Source: Embleya sp045207785
GTDB taxonomy: Bacteria > Actinomycetota > Actinomycetes > Streptomycetales > Streptomycetaceae
NCBI RefSeq assembly: GCF_045207785.1
Contig: NZ_CP108777.1
Span: forward strand, 62,001 to 126,000
DNA length: 64,000 bases
Direction of reading: 5' to 3'
Below, piece by piece: positions 32,516 to 41,686 of this stretch. Position 1 is the stretch's first letter. The number at the start of each line of letters is the position of its first letter. The position numbers and the translations under genes were made by a program. The notes below the pieces were generated by a model, which did no database searches, was not told where the DNA came from, and saw only the letters and a list, made by a program, of their open reading frames with translations.

Positions 32516-34585
32516 GTGAACGCCATCAATCGTCGGAGATTCATGCAGTTGACGGGCGGGACCGCCGCCATGTCCGCGCTGGCGGCGCCCATCGCGCGGG
32601 CCGCGGCCATTCCGGCCAACCGCCGCACCGGGACCCTGCGCGATGTCGAGCACATCGTGGTACTCATGCAGGAGAACCGCTCGTTCGACCACTACTTCGG
32701 CACGATGCGCGGCGTTCGCGGGTTCGGGGACCCGCACCCGGTGACCCTGCCCAGCGGCAAGCCGGTCTGGCACCAGTCCGACGGCAAGCGCGAAGTCCTC
32801 CCGTTCCGGCCGGACCGCAGCGACCTCGGCGACCAGTTCCTGACCGGAACCCCGCACGGCTGGAACGACGGCCACGTCGCGTGGAACCAGGGCAAATACG
32901 ACAAGTGGCTGCCGGCCAAGGGCACCACCACGATGGCGCACCTGACCCGCGACGACATCCCGTTTCACTTCGCGCTGGCCGACGCCTTCACCATCTGCGA
33001 TGCCTACCACTGCTCGCTGATGGGCCCCACCGACCCGAACCGCTACTACATGTGGACCGGCTACACCGGCAACGACGGCGTCGGCGGCGGCCCCGTCATC
33101 TCCAACGCCGAACTCGGCTACGGCTGGACCACCTATCCCGAGCGCCTGGAGGAGGCCGGGGTCTCCTGGAAGATCTACCAGGACGAGGGCCAGGGTCTCG
33201 ACGCGGCCGGCTCCTGGGGGTGGACCGACGACGCCTTCATCGGCAACTACGGCGACAACTCGCTGCTGTACTTCGACAGGTACCGCAACGCGCGCCCCGG
33301 CGACCCGCTGTACGACAAGGCTCGCACCGGCACCCGCATCACGCAGGGCGGCACCTACTTCGACATCCTCCGCGCCGACGTCCAGGCCGGCCGCCTTCCG
33401 CAGGTCTCCTGGATCGCCGCGCCCGAGGCCTTCAGCGAGCACTCGAACTGGCCGTCGAACTGGGGCGCCTGGTACACCTCGCAGGTCCTCGACGCGCTCA
33501 CCTCGAACCCCGAGGTGTGGAGCAAGACCGTGCTCCTGGTCACCTACGACGAAAACGACGGCTTCTTCGACCACGTCGTGCCGCCGTACGCGCCCGCGTC
33601 ACCCGCCCAGGGGCGCTCCACGGTCAGCGTCGAGGGCGAGCACTTCACCCCGAAAACGGGGGACAGCAGCCTGGCCGGCGCCTACGGCCTCGGCCAGCGA
33701 GTGCCGATGTTCGCCGTGTCGCCGTGGAGCAAGGGCGGCTACGTCTGCTCCGAGGTCTTCGACCACACCTCGATCGTCCGCTTCATAGAGCAGCGCTTCG
33801 GGGTGCGCGAGCCGAACATCTCGCCGTGGCGGCGCGCCGTGTGCGGCGACCTGACCTCGGCGTTCGACTTCTCGCGGACCGACCCGCAGATGCCGGGCCT
33901 GCCGAGCACCGCCGGCTACTACATCCCGGCCGGCCACGACCGGCACCCCGATTACGTGCCGAACCCCCCGGCGCAGAACCAACTGCCCAAGCAGGAGCCC
34001 GGCGTGCGCCCGGCCCGGCCGCTGCCGTACGACCTCGGCGCCGACGCGCACGCGGGTGCCGACGGCCGCCTGCGGTTCGACTTCACCAACCCGGGCAAGG
34101 CGGGCGCCGGCTTCTACGTGACGTCCACCACGCAGCCCGGCAGCCCGTGGACCTATACCGTCGGGGCGGGCCGCGAACTCTCCGAGAGCTGGGACATCTC
34201 GGCGTCCCCGAACGGCGCGTACGACTTCACGGTGCACGGGCCCAACGGGTTCCACCGACGGGCCACCGGCCACGCGGGCCTCGCGGGCGTCGAGGTGCAG
34301 GTGCGCCGCCCCGGGCGCAGCGAACACGTGCAGCTCATCCTGGTCAACAAGGGCGCCGAGCCGGTGGAACTGACCGTCGCCGACGCGTACCAGCCGGGGC
34401 GGACGAAGTCTTACCGAGTGCGGCCCGGTAAGAGCGCCGTGCACGACGCGAAGCTCGACGCCAGTAACGGCTGGTACGACCTGACGGTCACCGCCGCGCA
34501 GGACGCCGCGTACCTGCGCGGCGTCGCGGGCCACGTCGAGACGGGACGCGCCAGCACGAGCGACCCGGCCTTCGGCGCGCACTGA
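32516..34585 (+). CDS. Phosphocholine-specific phospholipase C (Tat-exported)
   Basis: A 689 aa enzyme with a GTG start at 32516 behind GAGGAGA. MNAINRRRFMQLTGG is a twin-arginine signal, cleaved near ARA-AA. The phosphoesterase core follows: HIVVLMQENRSFDHYFGTMR (metal- and nucleophile-bearing N-terminal motif), HCSLMGPTDPNRYYMWTGYT, then VTYDENDGFFDHVVPPYAP and FDHTSIVRFIEQRFGV. The C-terminal 180 residues contain two repeats of the PLC-specific beta domain (GADGRLRFDFTNPGKAGAGF; PGRSEHVQLILVNKGAEPVE). It should cleave phosphatidylcholine or sphingomyelin outside the cell, releasing phosphocholine for phosphorus supply. Such genes are usually phosphate-regulated, but no PHO box was recognised here. 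It is followed by two terminator-like hairpins. Confidence 0.95.
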   Translation: MNAINRRRFMQLTGGTAAMSALAAPIARAAAIPANRRTGTLRDVEHIVVLMQENRSFDHYFGTMRGVRGFGDPHPVTLPSGKPVWHQSDGKREVLPFRPDRSDLGDQFLTGTPHGWNDGHVAWNQGKYDKWLPAKGTTTMAHLTRDDIPFHFALADAFTICDAYHCSLMGPTDPNRYYMWTGYTGNDGVGGGPVISNAELGYGWTTYPERLEEAGVSWKIYQDEGQGLDAAGSWGWTDDAFIGNYGDNSLLYFDRYRNARPGDPLYDKARTGTRITQGGTYFDILRADVQAGRLPQVSWIAAPEAFSEHSNWPSNWGAWYTSQVLDALTSNPEVWSKTVLLVTYDENDGFFDHVVPPYAPASPAQGRSTVSVEGEHFTPKTGDSSLAGAYGLGQRVPMFAVSPWSKGGYVCSEVFDHTSIVRFIEQRFGVREPNISPWRRAVCGDLTSAFDFSRTDPQMPGLPSTAGYYIPAGHDRHPDYVPNPPAQNQLPKQEPGVRPARPLPYDLGADAHAGADGRLRFDFTNPGKAGAGFYVTSTTQPGSPWTYTVGAGRELSESWDISASPNGAYDFTVHGPNGFHRRATGHAGLAGVEVQVRRPGRSEHVQLILVNKGAEPVELTVADAYQPGRTKSYRVRPGKSAVHDAKLDASNGWYDLTVTAAQDAAYLRGVAGHVETGRASTSDPAFGAH

Positions 34586-34598
34586 GCCGCGACTGACG

Positions 34599-34633
34599 CC
34601 AGGGGCGGGGGGCCTTGCGGTTCCCGCCCCTGG
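34599..34633 (+). terminator. Stem-loop terminator after phospholipase C
   Basis: CCAGGGGCGGG (34599-34609) and CCCGCCCCTGG (34623-34633) form a perfect 11-bp stem with a 13-base loop, 13 bp after the stop codon. It lies between convergent genes and may serve both. Confidence 0.8.
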
Positions 34634-34672
34634 CAACGTAGGGGTCGAGTCGTGCGAGTCTCGGTTGTTGCG

Positions 34673-34709
34673 GCCCTTCGGCCTCGCGGCGGCCGTGGCC
34701 GAGAAGGGC
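34673..34709. terminator. Second stem-loop between convergent genes
   Basis: GCCCTTCGGCC (34673-34683) pairs with GGCCGAGAAGGGC (34697-34709) with a two-base bulge. It lies just before the stop of the convergent DM13 gene and could terminate it. Confidence 0.55.
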
Positions 34710-34737
34710 GCCGACGGGCGGCCCGCCGAGGCCCCGG

Positions 34738-35337
34738 TCACGCCGTAGAGGTCAGCGCCGCCGCTCCGAAGGAGACGTCGAACCGGTCACACCAGATGGC
34801 GACGCTCGTGTAGCGGGCCAGGTCGAGGTCGGCGGGCAAGGTGTAGTTCTGGTTGCCCTTGTTGCCCTTGAGTTCGCCGAGGTTCACATGGGCGCCGTCG
34901 TCGAATACCCGCCAGCCGTCCTTGCCGGGCTTGACCGGCGCGTCGGTCAGCCACACCCGCAGGGCGGGTCCGTTGCTGGTGTCGAGATCCTCCAGACGCA
35001 AAATGCGCGAGCCGTCGACGAGACGCACGATCCGCGCACTGCCCGAAGTGGCGTGCTCGTGGCTGATGAACTCACCGGCGGCGAGCGCACCCGGCCCGGC
35101 GGGGGAAGCCGAGGCGACCGGAGCCGAACCGGTCGGCCCGGCCGAGGCCGCCGGCGCCGACTGCCCGACCTGAACGGGCGGCGCCGCCGCGACCGGCGGA
35201 AGCGCCTCGTCGACCGTGTCGTCCACCCACAACTTCCACGGCTGGAACCAGTACAACCCGAACCCGACCGCGACCGCTCCCGCGACCAACAGCCCCGACA
35301 CCCACGGCCTGGCCAATACCCGCAACAAGCGCGTCAT
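34738..35337 (-). CDS. DM13-domain membrane-anchored protein
   Basis: A 199 aa protein from ATG 35337. MTRLLRVLARPWVSGLLVAG and AVAVGFGLYWFQPWKLW form an N-terminal membrane anchor. A Pro/Ala/Ser-rich spacer follows (residues about 50-95). The DM13 domain has GEFISHEHATSGSARIVRLV, LRLEDLDTSNGPALRVWLTD, GELKGNKGNQNYTLPADLDL and SVAIWCDRFDVSFGAAAL with its conserved Cys. DM13 domains are proposed to bind haem or act in electron transfer at the cell surface. The short first exported loop places the domain outside. It stands alone, convergent with phospholipase C. The frame is open to 35379, but the internal ATG gives the natural anchor. Confidence 0.88.
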   Translation of the reverse strand: MTRLLRVLARPWVSGLLVAGAVAVGFGLYWFQPWKLWVDDTVDEALPPVAAAPPVQVGQSAPAASAGPTGSAPVASASPAGPGALAAGEFISHEHATSGSARIVRLVDGSRILRLEDLDTSNGPALRVWLTDAPVKPGKDGWRVFDDGAHVNLGELKGNKGNQNYTLPADLDLARYTSVAIWCDRFDVSFGAAALTSTA

Positions 35338-35500
35338 GGCTGATCCCCCAACGTTCGACATCCGACAGCGAACAGTCAAGCGGAGAAACCGACCCCACGG
35401 AGCCCTCCACCCATTTCCGTCCTCTTACGTAGCCGACCCTTCCACGCAGCACTCCCGGCCGGTCCAGTCGTCCTCGCGGATGGGGACCGCCCGGCGCGGA

Positions 35501-36849
35501 TCACGAAGTCTGCTCCGGTTGCTTCGGCTCCGCCGACTCGGCGTACGCACCGAGGCGGCGGAGGTCACGGTCATAGGAGCGGCGGCCGATCACGAAGGCC
35601 GCGGTGGCGGCGATCGCGACGAGCGGGATGAGCCGCAGTGCGCCGCGCAGCCCCAGGTGGTCGGCGAGCATGCCGGTCAGCGCGGGGCCGGGGGCCAGCC
35701 CGAGCAGGCTGTTGGCGAGGGTGAGCGTGGCGAACGCGGTGGCGGCTACGGATGCCGGGGTCAGGTTGGCGACCATGGCGGCGGCGGGCCCCGCGGTCCC
35801 GGCCGACAGGAGGGCTCCGACCGCCGGCACCAGCACTTGCGACGGTCCGACCGGGAGGAGGAATGCGGTGGTCAGCAGCACGAGTGAACCAAGGCTGCAG
35901 GTGAGCGCCACATCCCAGGCACGGATCGCGGTCACCCGGCTGACCCGGTCCGAGACGATGCCCCCGACGATCATGCCGACGCGATGAGCAGCGCGAACGC
36001 CCCTGCGGCGGTACCGGCTTGGCCGGAGGACATGTCGTAGTAGCGGCTGAAGTAGCTGGGCAGCCACGCGATGAGCGCGCCGGCGATGAGCAATTGGAAC
36101 CCGCTGCCGACGTACGCGCTGATCACCGACACCGACGAGAAAAGCCGAGGCAGGAGGACGCGCACACGCACGGGCTCCCCGGCCGCGACCCGGCCGGCCG
36201 CGGCCGGACCCGTACACAGCCTGTCCTCGGTGACCACGAACCCGTAGCCCGCCGCCAGCACCAGGCCGAAGATCCCCATCACCGCGAACGCCCAGCGCCA
36301 GCCGAAGTGATCGGCGACGACGCCGCCGATGGAGACGCCCAGCACCGAGCCGAACGCCCCACCCGCGATGAACGCGCCCGAGAGCGTGGCCCGCATCGCG
36401 GTCGGGAAGATGCTGAGCACCACGGCGATGCCCACACTGCCGTACGCCGCCTCGCCGATGCCGACGAAGAGTCGGCCGAGGAACATCTGCCCGTACCCGG
36501 TTGCCAACGCGCAGCCCAGGGTGGCCACGCTCCACATCGTCGCGGCCAGCAGCAGGGTCCGCACGCGCCCCCACCGGTCGGCCATCAGCGACAGCGGGAA
36601 GGTGAGCAGCCCGACCATCAGCGCGACGATGCCGCTGAGTGAGCCCAACTTCGCATCCGAGAGGAGCCATTCGTCCTTGAGCATCGGGAAGACGGCATTG
36701 AGCACCTGCCGGGACATGTAGTCCGACAGCAGCAGTCCGAAGCTCAACGCGAAGACCAGCCACGCGTAGCGCCGGTGCACCGGCCATCCGGCACCGGCGG
36801 CGCGCGCCTCCGTCACCGGCTCCGCGCCCAGGTGAAGCCCGATCCCCAT
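35501..36849 (-). pseudogene. MFS transporter with a single frameshift
   Basis: From ATG 36849 (behind AAGGAGG) the first frame encodes transmembrane segments 1-8: YAWLVFALSFGLLLSDYMSR, LSGIVALMVGLLTFPLSLMA, the MFS loop motif DRWGRVRTLLLAA, and FQLLIAGALIAWLPSYF. At about 35975-35985, in ALLIA, the frame is lost. The adjacent frame continues GMIVGGIVSDRVSRVTAIRA and runs through the last four segments to EPKQPEQTS, stop at 35501. Inserting one G would read IAVGMIVGG and restore a 449 aa carrier. It follows the dioxygenase and quinone reductase on the same strand, so it was probably the uptake protein of that pathway. Confidence 0.85.
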
Positions 36850-36878
36850 CAACCCGCCTCCTTCTGATCGTCAGTGCT

Positions 36879-37802
36879 TCAGACCGGTCTGTCGCCCACG
36901 ATCCCGGCGCGCTCCATCCGGCGGACGGCGGGCCGGTAGTCCTGGACGGCGTAGTGCTGGGTGGAGCGGTTGTCCCAGATGGCGACGCTGTTCTTCCGCC
37001 AGCGCCACCGCACTTGGTACTCGGGGATGGCCGCCTGGCTGATCAGGTACTGCAGCAACAGCCCTGCGCCGGGCGCGTAGTCCTGGCCGAAGCGGACGTT
37101 CTCCGGTCGGTGGTAGTTGACGAGGTGCGTCGTGAAGGCGTTGACGAAGAGGATCTGCTCGCCGGTCTCCGGGTGGGTGCGCACCACGGGGTGTTCGGCG
37201 TCCGGGAAGCGTTCCTTGAGCCGGCGCCGCTCCTCGTCGGGGAGCACGGCGCCGAACGTCGCCTCGATGCTGTGCCGGGCGCGCAGCGGATTGATCTGGT
37301 TCTTGATGTGTTCCGGGAGCCTTTGGTACGCCTCCGCCATGTTGACCCAGATCGTATCACCGCCCACCGGGGGCGTCTCGACGCAGCGCAGGACCGCCCC
37401 CATGGCCGGGGTGTCGCGCCAAGTCCCGTCGGTGTGCAGCGCGTTCTCGTAGTGCTCCGGCGGGCTGTCCGGGTCTTTGTAGATGCGGACCAAGCCCGGG
37501 TGGTCCGGGTCGCCGCCGACCACCGGGTGGTTCTCCAGCGGGCCGAAGCGTTCGGCGAACGCGACGTGTTCGGCGCGGGTGATGTCCTGGTCACGCAGGA
37601 ACAGGACCTTGTAGCGCAGCAACAGGCCGTGCAGTTCGGCGAACAGCTCGTCGTCGCGTGCCGCGTCGCCGAGGTGCACTCCGTGGATCTCGGCGCCGAT
37701 GGTCTGTGTCAGCGGCTCGACCCGGATCGATCCCCCGGCTTCGGCGGGTTCGGCGGGCGGCGGCGCGGGCGCGTCCACCGGGCGGCGAAGCGTCTTGTCC
37801 AT
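36879..37802 (-). CDS. TauD/TfdA-family Fe(II)/2-oxoglutarate dioxygenase
   Basis: A 307 aa enzyme. The N-terminus is IRVEPLTQTIGAEIHGVHLG, then LRYKVLFLRDQDITRAEHVA and FAERFGPLENHPVVGG. The iron-binding HTD is at 123-125 (ALHTDGTWRD). The distal His lies in NRSTQHYAVQDYRP, followed by the 2-oxoglutarate-binding Arg region near the end (RRMERAGIVGDRPV). It couples 2-oxoglutarate decarboxylation to hydroxylation, typically of sulfonates, aryloxyacetates or alkyl sulfates. Substrate unknown. It lies between the quinone reductase (36 bp upstream) and the MFS gene (29 bp downstream), all on the minus strand, suggesting a small catabolic operon. Confidence 0.93.
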   Translation of the reverse strand: MDKTLRRPVDAPAPPPAEPAEAGGSIRVEPLTQTIGAEIHGVHLGDAARDDELFAELHGLLLRYKVLFLRDQDITRAEHVAFAERFGPLENHPVVGGDPDHPGLVRIYKDPDSPPEHYENALHTDGTWRDTPAMGAVLRCVETPPVGGDTIWVNMAEAYQRLPEHIKNQINPLRARHSIEATFGAVLPDEERRRLKERFPDAEHPVVRTHPETGEQILFVNAFTTHLVNYHRPENVRFGQDYAPGAGLLLQYLISQAAIPEYQVRWRWRKNSVAIWDNRSTQHYAVQDYRPAVRRMERAGIVGDRPV

Positions 37803-37838
37803 GGTGCTTCCTTTGCGGGTGAGTGGTCCACGTGGCGC

Positions 37839-38813
37839 TCAGAGGACGAAGACGGACGAGCCCGTGGTCCTTCCCGCCTCCAATTCGCGGTGTGCCTGGG
37901 CCGCGTCGACGAGCGCGTAGCGCTGGTTCACCTCGACGGCGATGCGCCCGGAGGCGATGTGGCCGAACAGCTCACCGGCCAGTTCCTCGCGTTCCGCGGG
38001 ATCCGCGATGTAGTCGGCCAACGCCGGGCGGGTGACGAACACGGAACCGTGTATGGCCAGTTGCATCGCGTCGATCGGCGGTACGGGCCCCGACGCGGTG
38101 CCGAAGCACACCACGAGTCCGCGGCGTTTGACCGAGGCGAGCGAGGCGGCGAATGTCGTCCGTCCGACGCTGTCGAACACGACCGGTACGCCGACGCCGT
38201 CGGTGAGTTCGCGTACCCGCGCGGCTGTGTCCTCGCGCCGGTGGTTGATGATGTGGTCGCAGCCGTGGGCGCGGGCCACCTCGGCTTTCTCATCGCTGGA
38301 GACGGTGCCGATGACGGTGAGCCCGAGGAGCTTCGCCCACTGGCAGGCGATGAGGCCGACGCCGCCCGCCGCCGCGGTCAAAAGGATGGTGTCGCCGGGC
38401 CGCAGCGGGTGGATCCGGCGCATGAGGTACGCCGAGGTGAGGCCGCGCATGGTGGAGGCGGCCGCGGTCTCGAAGCCGATCGCGTCCGGCAGCCTGATCA
38501 ACGAGTCGGCGGGCATGACCCGTTCGGTGCTGTACGCACCCAGCGGGCTGCCGGTGTACGTGACCCGGTCGCCCTCCCCGACGTACGTCACTCCGTCTCC
38601 GACCGCCTCGACCACACCCGCGGCCTCGACGCCCATCCCGGCGGGCAGCGGCGCCGGGTAGAGACCGGTACGGAAGTAGGTGTCGGCGAAGTTCAGTCCG
38701 ACGGCCTCGTGCCGGATCCGTACCTCTCCCGGGCCCGGGTCCCCCACAACAACCTCCTCCCAGCGCAGGACGTCGGGACCGCCGGTCTCTTTGAAGCGAG
38801 TGGCATGCGCCAT
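37839..38813 (-). CDS. NADPH:quinone oxidoreductase (QOR type)
   Basis: A 324 aa zinc-free MDR enzyme from ATG 38813. MAHATRFKETGGPDVLRWEE, PGPGEVRIRHEAVGLNFADT and YFRTGLYPAPLPAGMGVEAA are the quinone oxidoreductase signature. LLTAAAGGVGLIACQWAKLL is the NADP loop, then TVIGTVSSDEKAEVARAHGC and the C-terminal VDAAQAHRELEAGRTTGSSV. It should reduce quinones by one or two electrons. It is the first gene of the minus-strand operon with the TauD-like dioxygenase and the MFS transporter. The alternative that it only detoxifies by-products of the pathway is as likely as a direct catabolic step. Confidence 0.93.
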   Translation of the reverse strand: MAHATRFKETGGPDVLRWEEVVVGDPGPGEVRIRHEAVGLNFADTYFRTGLYPAPLPAGMGVEAAGVVEAVGDGVTYVGEGDRVTYTGSPLGAYSTERVMPADSLIRLPDAIGFETAAASTMRGLTSAYLMRRIHPLRPGDTILLTAAAGGVGLIACQWAKLLGLTVIGTVSSDEKAEVARAHGCDHIINHRREDTAARVRELTDGVGVPVVFDSVGRTTFAASLASVKRRGLVVCFGTASGPVPPIDAMQLAIHGSVFVTRPALADYIADPAEREELAGELFGHIASGRIAVEVNQRYALVDAAQAHRELEAGRTTGSSVFVL

Positions 38814-39174
38814 GGTCGTGCTCCGTTGTTCGTTCCGGATCCGCCGCGCGGCCATGGGCCCCGTCGGGGCGGTTCGGGACGCGAGGCGGCGAGGTTGGAC
38901 TGGGGCCGGGCCCGCCGACGGCGCGGCGGCGTACGGCGGACTCGCATGCGCGGCGGGACCGGCCGGATGGGGTCCTGCCGTCAGACGGTCACCGCGACCG
39001 CGGCGGGCTTGGCGGACTCGCCCGGCTCCGTCGCGGGCACGTCGCGCAGCCGGGGCGCGCCGGCACGGTGCGGGTGTGCGTCGGTCGGGCGGGCGTCGGG
39101 CGGGCGGGGGCCGGGCGGGCGGGCGCCGGGGCGCGGCGGCACATCCGGGAGCCGGCGACACGAAGAGAGAAACC
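38814..39174. other. Upstream region with GC-rich near-repeats
   Basis: About 360 bp. Bases 39080-39145 consist of GGGCGGGCGTCGGGCGGGCG-like runs, a low-complexity, possibly G-quadruplex-forming stretch. The operon promoter for the quinone reductase should lie in 38814-38900. No gene is supported. Confidence 0.45.
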
Positions 39175-39420
39175 GTGCAGCATTCCTTGCCGCTTTTCCC
39201 ACCCGAGACCTCACCACATTCCGCGCGGCGGCCCGTGTCGCCGCTGAACCCCCACCAGCGCGATGCCGTCGACGCCATCGTCCGCCTCCTGGAAAGCCCC
39301 GACGTGGACGCGGTCGCGGACGGGCCGCACGGCGGCGCCAGGACCACTGCGGTGATGGCCACCGGCAAGCGGTGGCTGTGCGAGGCGGTCGCGGTTCCGG
39401 CCGCCGACGACCGGAGGTTG
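39175..39420 (+). pseudogene. DEAD-type helicase N-terminal fragment
   Basis: From GTG 39175 the frame reads VQHSLPLFPPETSPHSARRP, then LNPHQRDAVDAIVRLLESPD and GARTTAVMATGKRW. This is the start of the actinomycete helicase family with helicase-associated domains: the Q-motif-like 'L-x-P-H-Q-x-D-A-V' and a shortened motif I (TTAVMATGKRW, where MATGTGKT is expected). Coding similarity fades after about 39420. A C-terminal piece of the same family lies at 13600-13738. Confidence 0.5.
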
Positions 39421-39614
39421 GTGAGGGTGAGGGCAAGTGCCTCGCCGTCGCCGTTCGACGAGGAGCCGACGATCGCAACCCTGGAGATCGGCCCGGGACT
39501 TGCCTGGCCGGGCCCGCGGATCGGTCTCCGAGTGACCGCAACGTGCAAATGCGCTCGCCAGTCGATACTTCCGGCTCTACTCTCGCGAGGATCCGAGAGC
39601 GACGAAAGGCAAAC

Positions 39615-40811
39615 ATGGCCAATCACGGCACAGTCGAAGCCGTCAACGGACTGACCGCACGCTGGGCCGCGACCCTGCCCCAGGAGGAAGGCACGGTACT
39701 CGCCGCAGCCGGAGTGTGGCCCTTGCTCGGCCTCCTCGCCGCCGGTGCCGCAGGTCCCGCCCGGCAGGAACTCTCGGCTGCACTCGGCATCCCGGCGGAC
39801 GGCGCCGCAACGGCAGCACGAGACCTGCTCTCCACCCTCGGGGCCACGCGTGGCCTGAGCATGGCCCTGGGCCTGTGGACTCGCGGCACCCTGCCCATCG
39901 AACCGGCCTGGCTGGACCACCTGCCCGCCCAAATAAACGGGCAACTCACCGGCGACCCCGCCGGCGACCGGTTGCACCTCGACGCCTGGGCGACCAGGTG
40001 CACGGACGGGCAGATCGACGCGATGCCGATCACGGTGAACGACGAGACTCTGCTGGTGCTGGCCGGCGCCCTGACCCTCCGCACCGACTGGATCCGACCC
40101 TTCATCCCAGGCGTATTGGTAGCCGAGACAGGGCCCTGGCACGGCAGGGTCCTGGCCGGCCTGTCCCGAAGTTCCGGTCTCCTGAATCGTGTCGGTGTCG
40201 CGGACACGGCAGCCGGCCCCCTCACCGAGCTTCAGGTCGTCGGCGCCCATGGCATCGACGTCCACCTGTACCTCGGAACACCCGAAGCCACCGCAGGCCA
40301 GGTATTGGCCGCCGCCGTGGCCACACTCCACAACCGCCGGGCCACAGTCCCCGGCGACCGCCTCCCCGACGGCGCCCCGGGCCCCGGGCTGTCCGTGGCC
40401 CGCGTCCCCAGTGTCGACGGCGAACCCACGCTCCACGTGGATACCGTCGCGTTCACCGTCAATGCCCACCACGACCTCCTCGCCGACGCCGACCTGTTCG
40501 GCCTGCGCACGGCAACGGACCTCTCACGAAACCACTTCCCCGGCATCAGCGCCGAGCCCCTGGCCATCCAGCAAGCCGCGCAGACGATGACGGCGACCTT
40601 CGGCGCGCGCGGCTTCCGCTCCGCAGCCGTCACCGCCTTCTCCGGAATCGCTGCCGGCATCCCCCGCCACCCCTTCCGGACCCGCGAGATCAGCGTCCGC
40701 TTCGATCGCCCCTTCGCCTTCCTCGCCCTGCACCGCACCTCTCGACTCGTCCTCAACGCAGGCTGGGTCACCGACCCCGATACCTTCGAGGAACCCTCCC
40801 ACGACTACTGA
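39615..40811 (+). CDS. Serpin-family protease inhibitor
   Basis: A 398 aa protein, full serpin length, from ATG 39615 behind GAAAGG. It begins with helix A (VEAVNGLTARWAATLPQEEG), GTVLAAAGVWPLLGLLAAGA (the N-terminal serpin helices) and contains NDETLLVLAGALTLRTDWIR. Near the C-terminus it has the serpin closing block ISVRFDRPFAFLALHRTSRL and VLNAGWVTDP. The region before this (GARGFRSAAVTAFSGIAAGI) is where the reactive-centre loop lies; its hinge lacks the usual run of Glu and small residues, so inhibitory power is uncertain. No signal peptide is evident, suggesting cytosolic action. Serpins trap serine or cysteine proteases covalently; bacterial targets are mostly unknown. No partner gene. 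Confidence 0.85.
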   Translation: MANHGTVEAVNGLTARWAATLPQEEGTVLAAAGVWPLLGLLAAGAAGPARQELSAALGIPADGAATAARDLLSTLGATRGLSMALGLWTRGTLPIEPAWLDHLPAQINGQLTGDPAGDRLHLDAWATRCTDGQIDAMPITVNDETLLVLAGALTLRTDWIRPFIPGVLVAETGPWHGRVLAGLSRSSGLLNRVGVADTAAGPLTELQVVGAHGIDVHLYLGTPEATAGQVLAAAVATLHNRRATVPGDRLPDGAPGPGLSVARVPSVDGEPTLHVDTVAFTVNAHHDLLADADLFGLRTATDLSRNHFPGISAEPLAIQQAAQTMTATFGARGFRSAAVTAFSGIAAGIPRHPFRTREISVRFDRPFAFLALHRTSRLVLNAGWVTDPDTFEEPSHDY

Positions 40812-41027
40812 GCGCCCCATGAGCCACAGTTCCGCACGACAGGAGGCGAGGCCCTGCGCAACGCACGCGCCGACCACGCTCCGACGGCCGAAGCGTGCGA
40901 CGCGCATCCAACGGAGGCCCAGCGACGGGCGACACCGATCAAGCGGCCACCCGCGGCAGGCTCTCACCAGGAGTCTTCGATCTCCAGGGAAGTGGCAGGT
41001 GCGGCGGCGGTGCCCTCGGCGTCGGTC
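40812..41027. other. Intergenic, nothing seen
   Basis: About 215 bp between the serpin and a truncated minus-strand gene. No frame or hairpin can be supported. Confidence 0.4.
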
Positions 41028-41310
41028 TCAGAAAGGCGGGTCGTCGGCGAACCCCTCGGGGTCTCCCCGGGGATCGGGGCCCGTGGGGTGTTGGACGGGG
41101 TGGAACATCTGGTTCAGGGTGTGTGTCGGTCCGGCGCCGCGGGAGTAGTCGTCGACCGGCCGCATCCAGGGCACCTGGGCCATCAGGCGGCCGAGTTCGT
41201 CCGTGACGATCTCGTCGAGAACCGCGCGCAGGTCGTCGGGCACCGGGTCATCGACCAGGCACAGCCACCCCAGCGCGGCGGCGACCCTGACCTCGGCGGG
41301 ACGTGCTGTC
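41028..41310 (-). pseudogene. Hypothetical gene, C-terminal fragment
   Basis: Minus strand: PAEVRVAAALGWLCLVDDPV, then LRAVLDEIVTDELGRLMAQV and PWMRPVDDYSRGAGPTHTLN, stop at 41028. Coding composition is good, but the frame loses sense upstream of 41310, so about 90 codons of the 3' end remain. The helical 'R-V-A-A-A-L-G-W-L' phrase is HEAT-like. Family unknown. Confidence 0.4.
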
Positions 41311-41686
41311 AACGGCCATCTTGATCGGCTCTGATCAACATTTCGGGATGACCGAGCGTGACTGATGGTCAGTTCGATCTTTGAACCGGTGTGTTGAGTG
41401 ATCACATACTTGATGTGCTGCTGCCGCAGCTGAAACCCGTCGCTGTCTCCGTGAGAACCGATCGCGGCGCCGTCGACATTGGCATCGGGGGTGCGATCGG
41501 GTGCTCGGGACGAAGGGCAGGTCCTCGGCCACACCGGGCTGGTCAACGGCCGCCGGGTCACCGGTGGCCGTGTCGTGGACCGCGACAGGGCGGGGCGTGT
41601 CGTTGACGACGGATCGGATCGGGACACCGCGTTCCGCCCGCAGTTCGGCCCATGTCGTCTGGGGCCCGTTCATGCATGATGACGGG
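41311..41686. other. Junction region before the radical SAM operon
   Basis: About 375 bp, locally more AT-rich at 41325-41460. Plus strand 41400-41480 reads DHILDVLLPQLKPVAVSVRT, faintly like an ISL3 transposase N-terminus. Minus strand 41520-41672 reads TTWAELRAERGVPIRSVVND. Neither is firm. The promoter of the radical SAM operon must lie here. Confidence 0.35.

Noticed and set aside
39080..39145. G-rich repeat considered as a replication origin or att site
   Set aside because: It is simple GGGCGGGCG low complexity without iterons, DnaA boxes or a matching copy elsewhere.
36954..40811. A very long plus-strand open frame of about 1,285 codons
   Set aside because: Its first two thirds run antisense through the dioxygenase and quinone reductase and read as low-complexity Arg/Gly/Val text. 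Only the last 398 codons (the serpin) are real.
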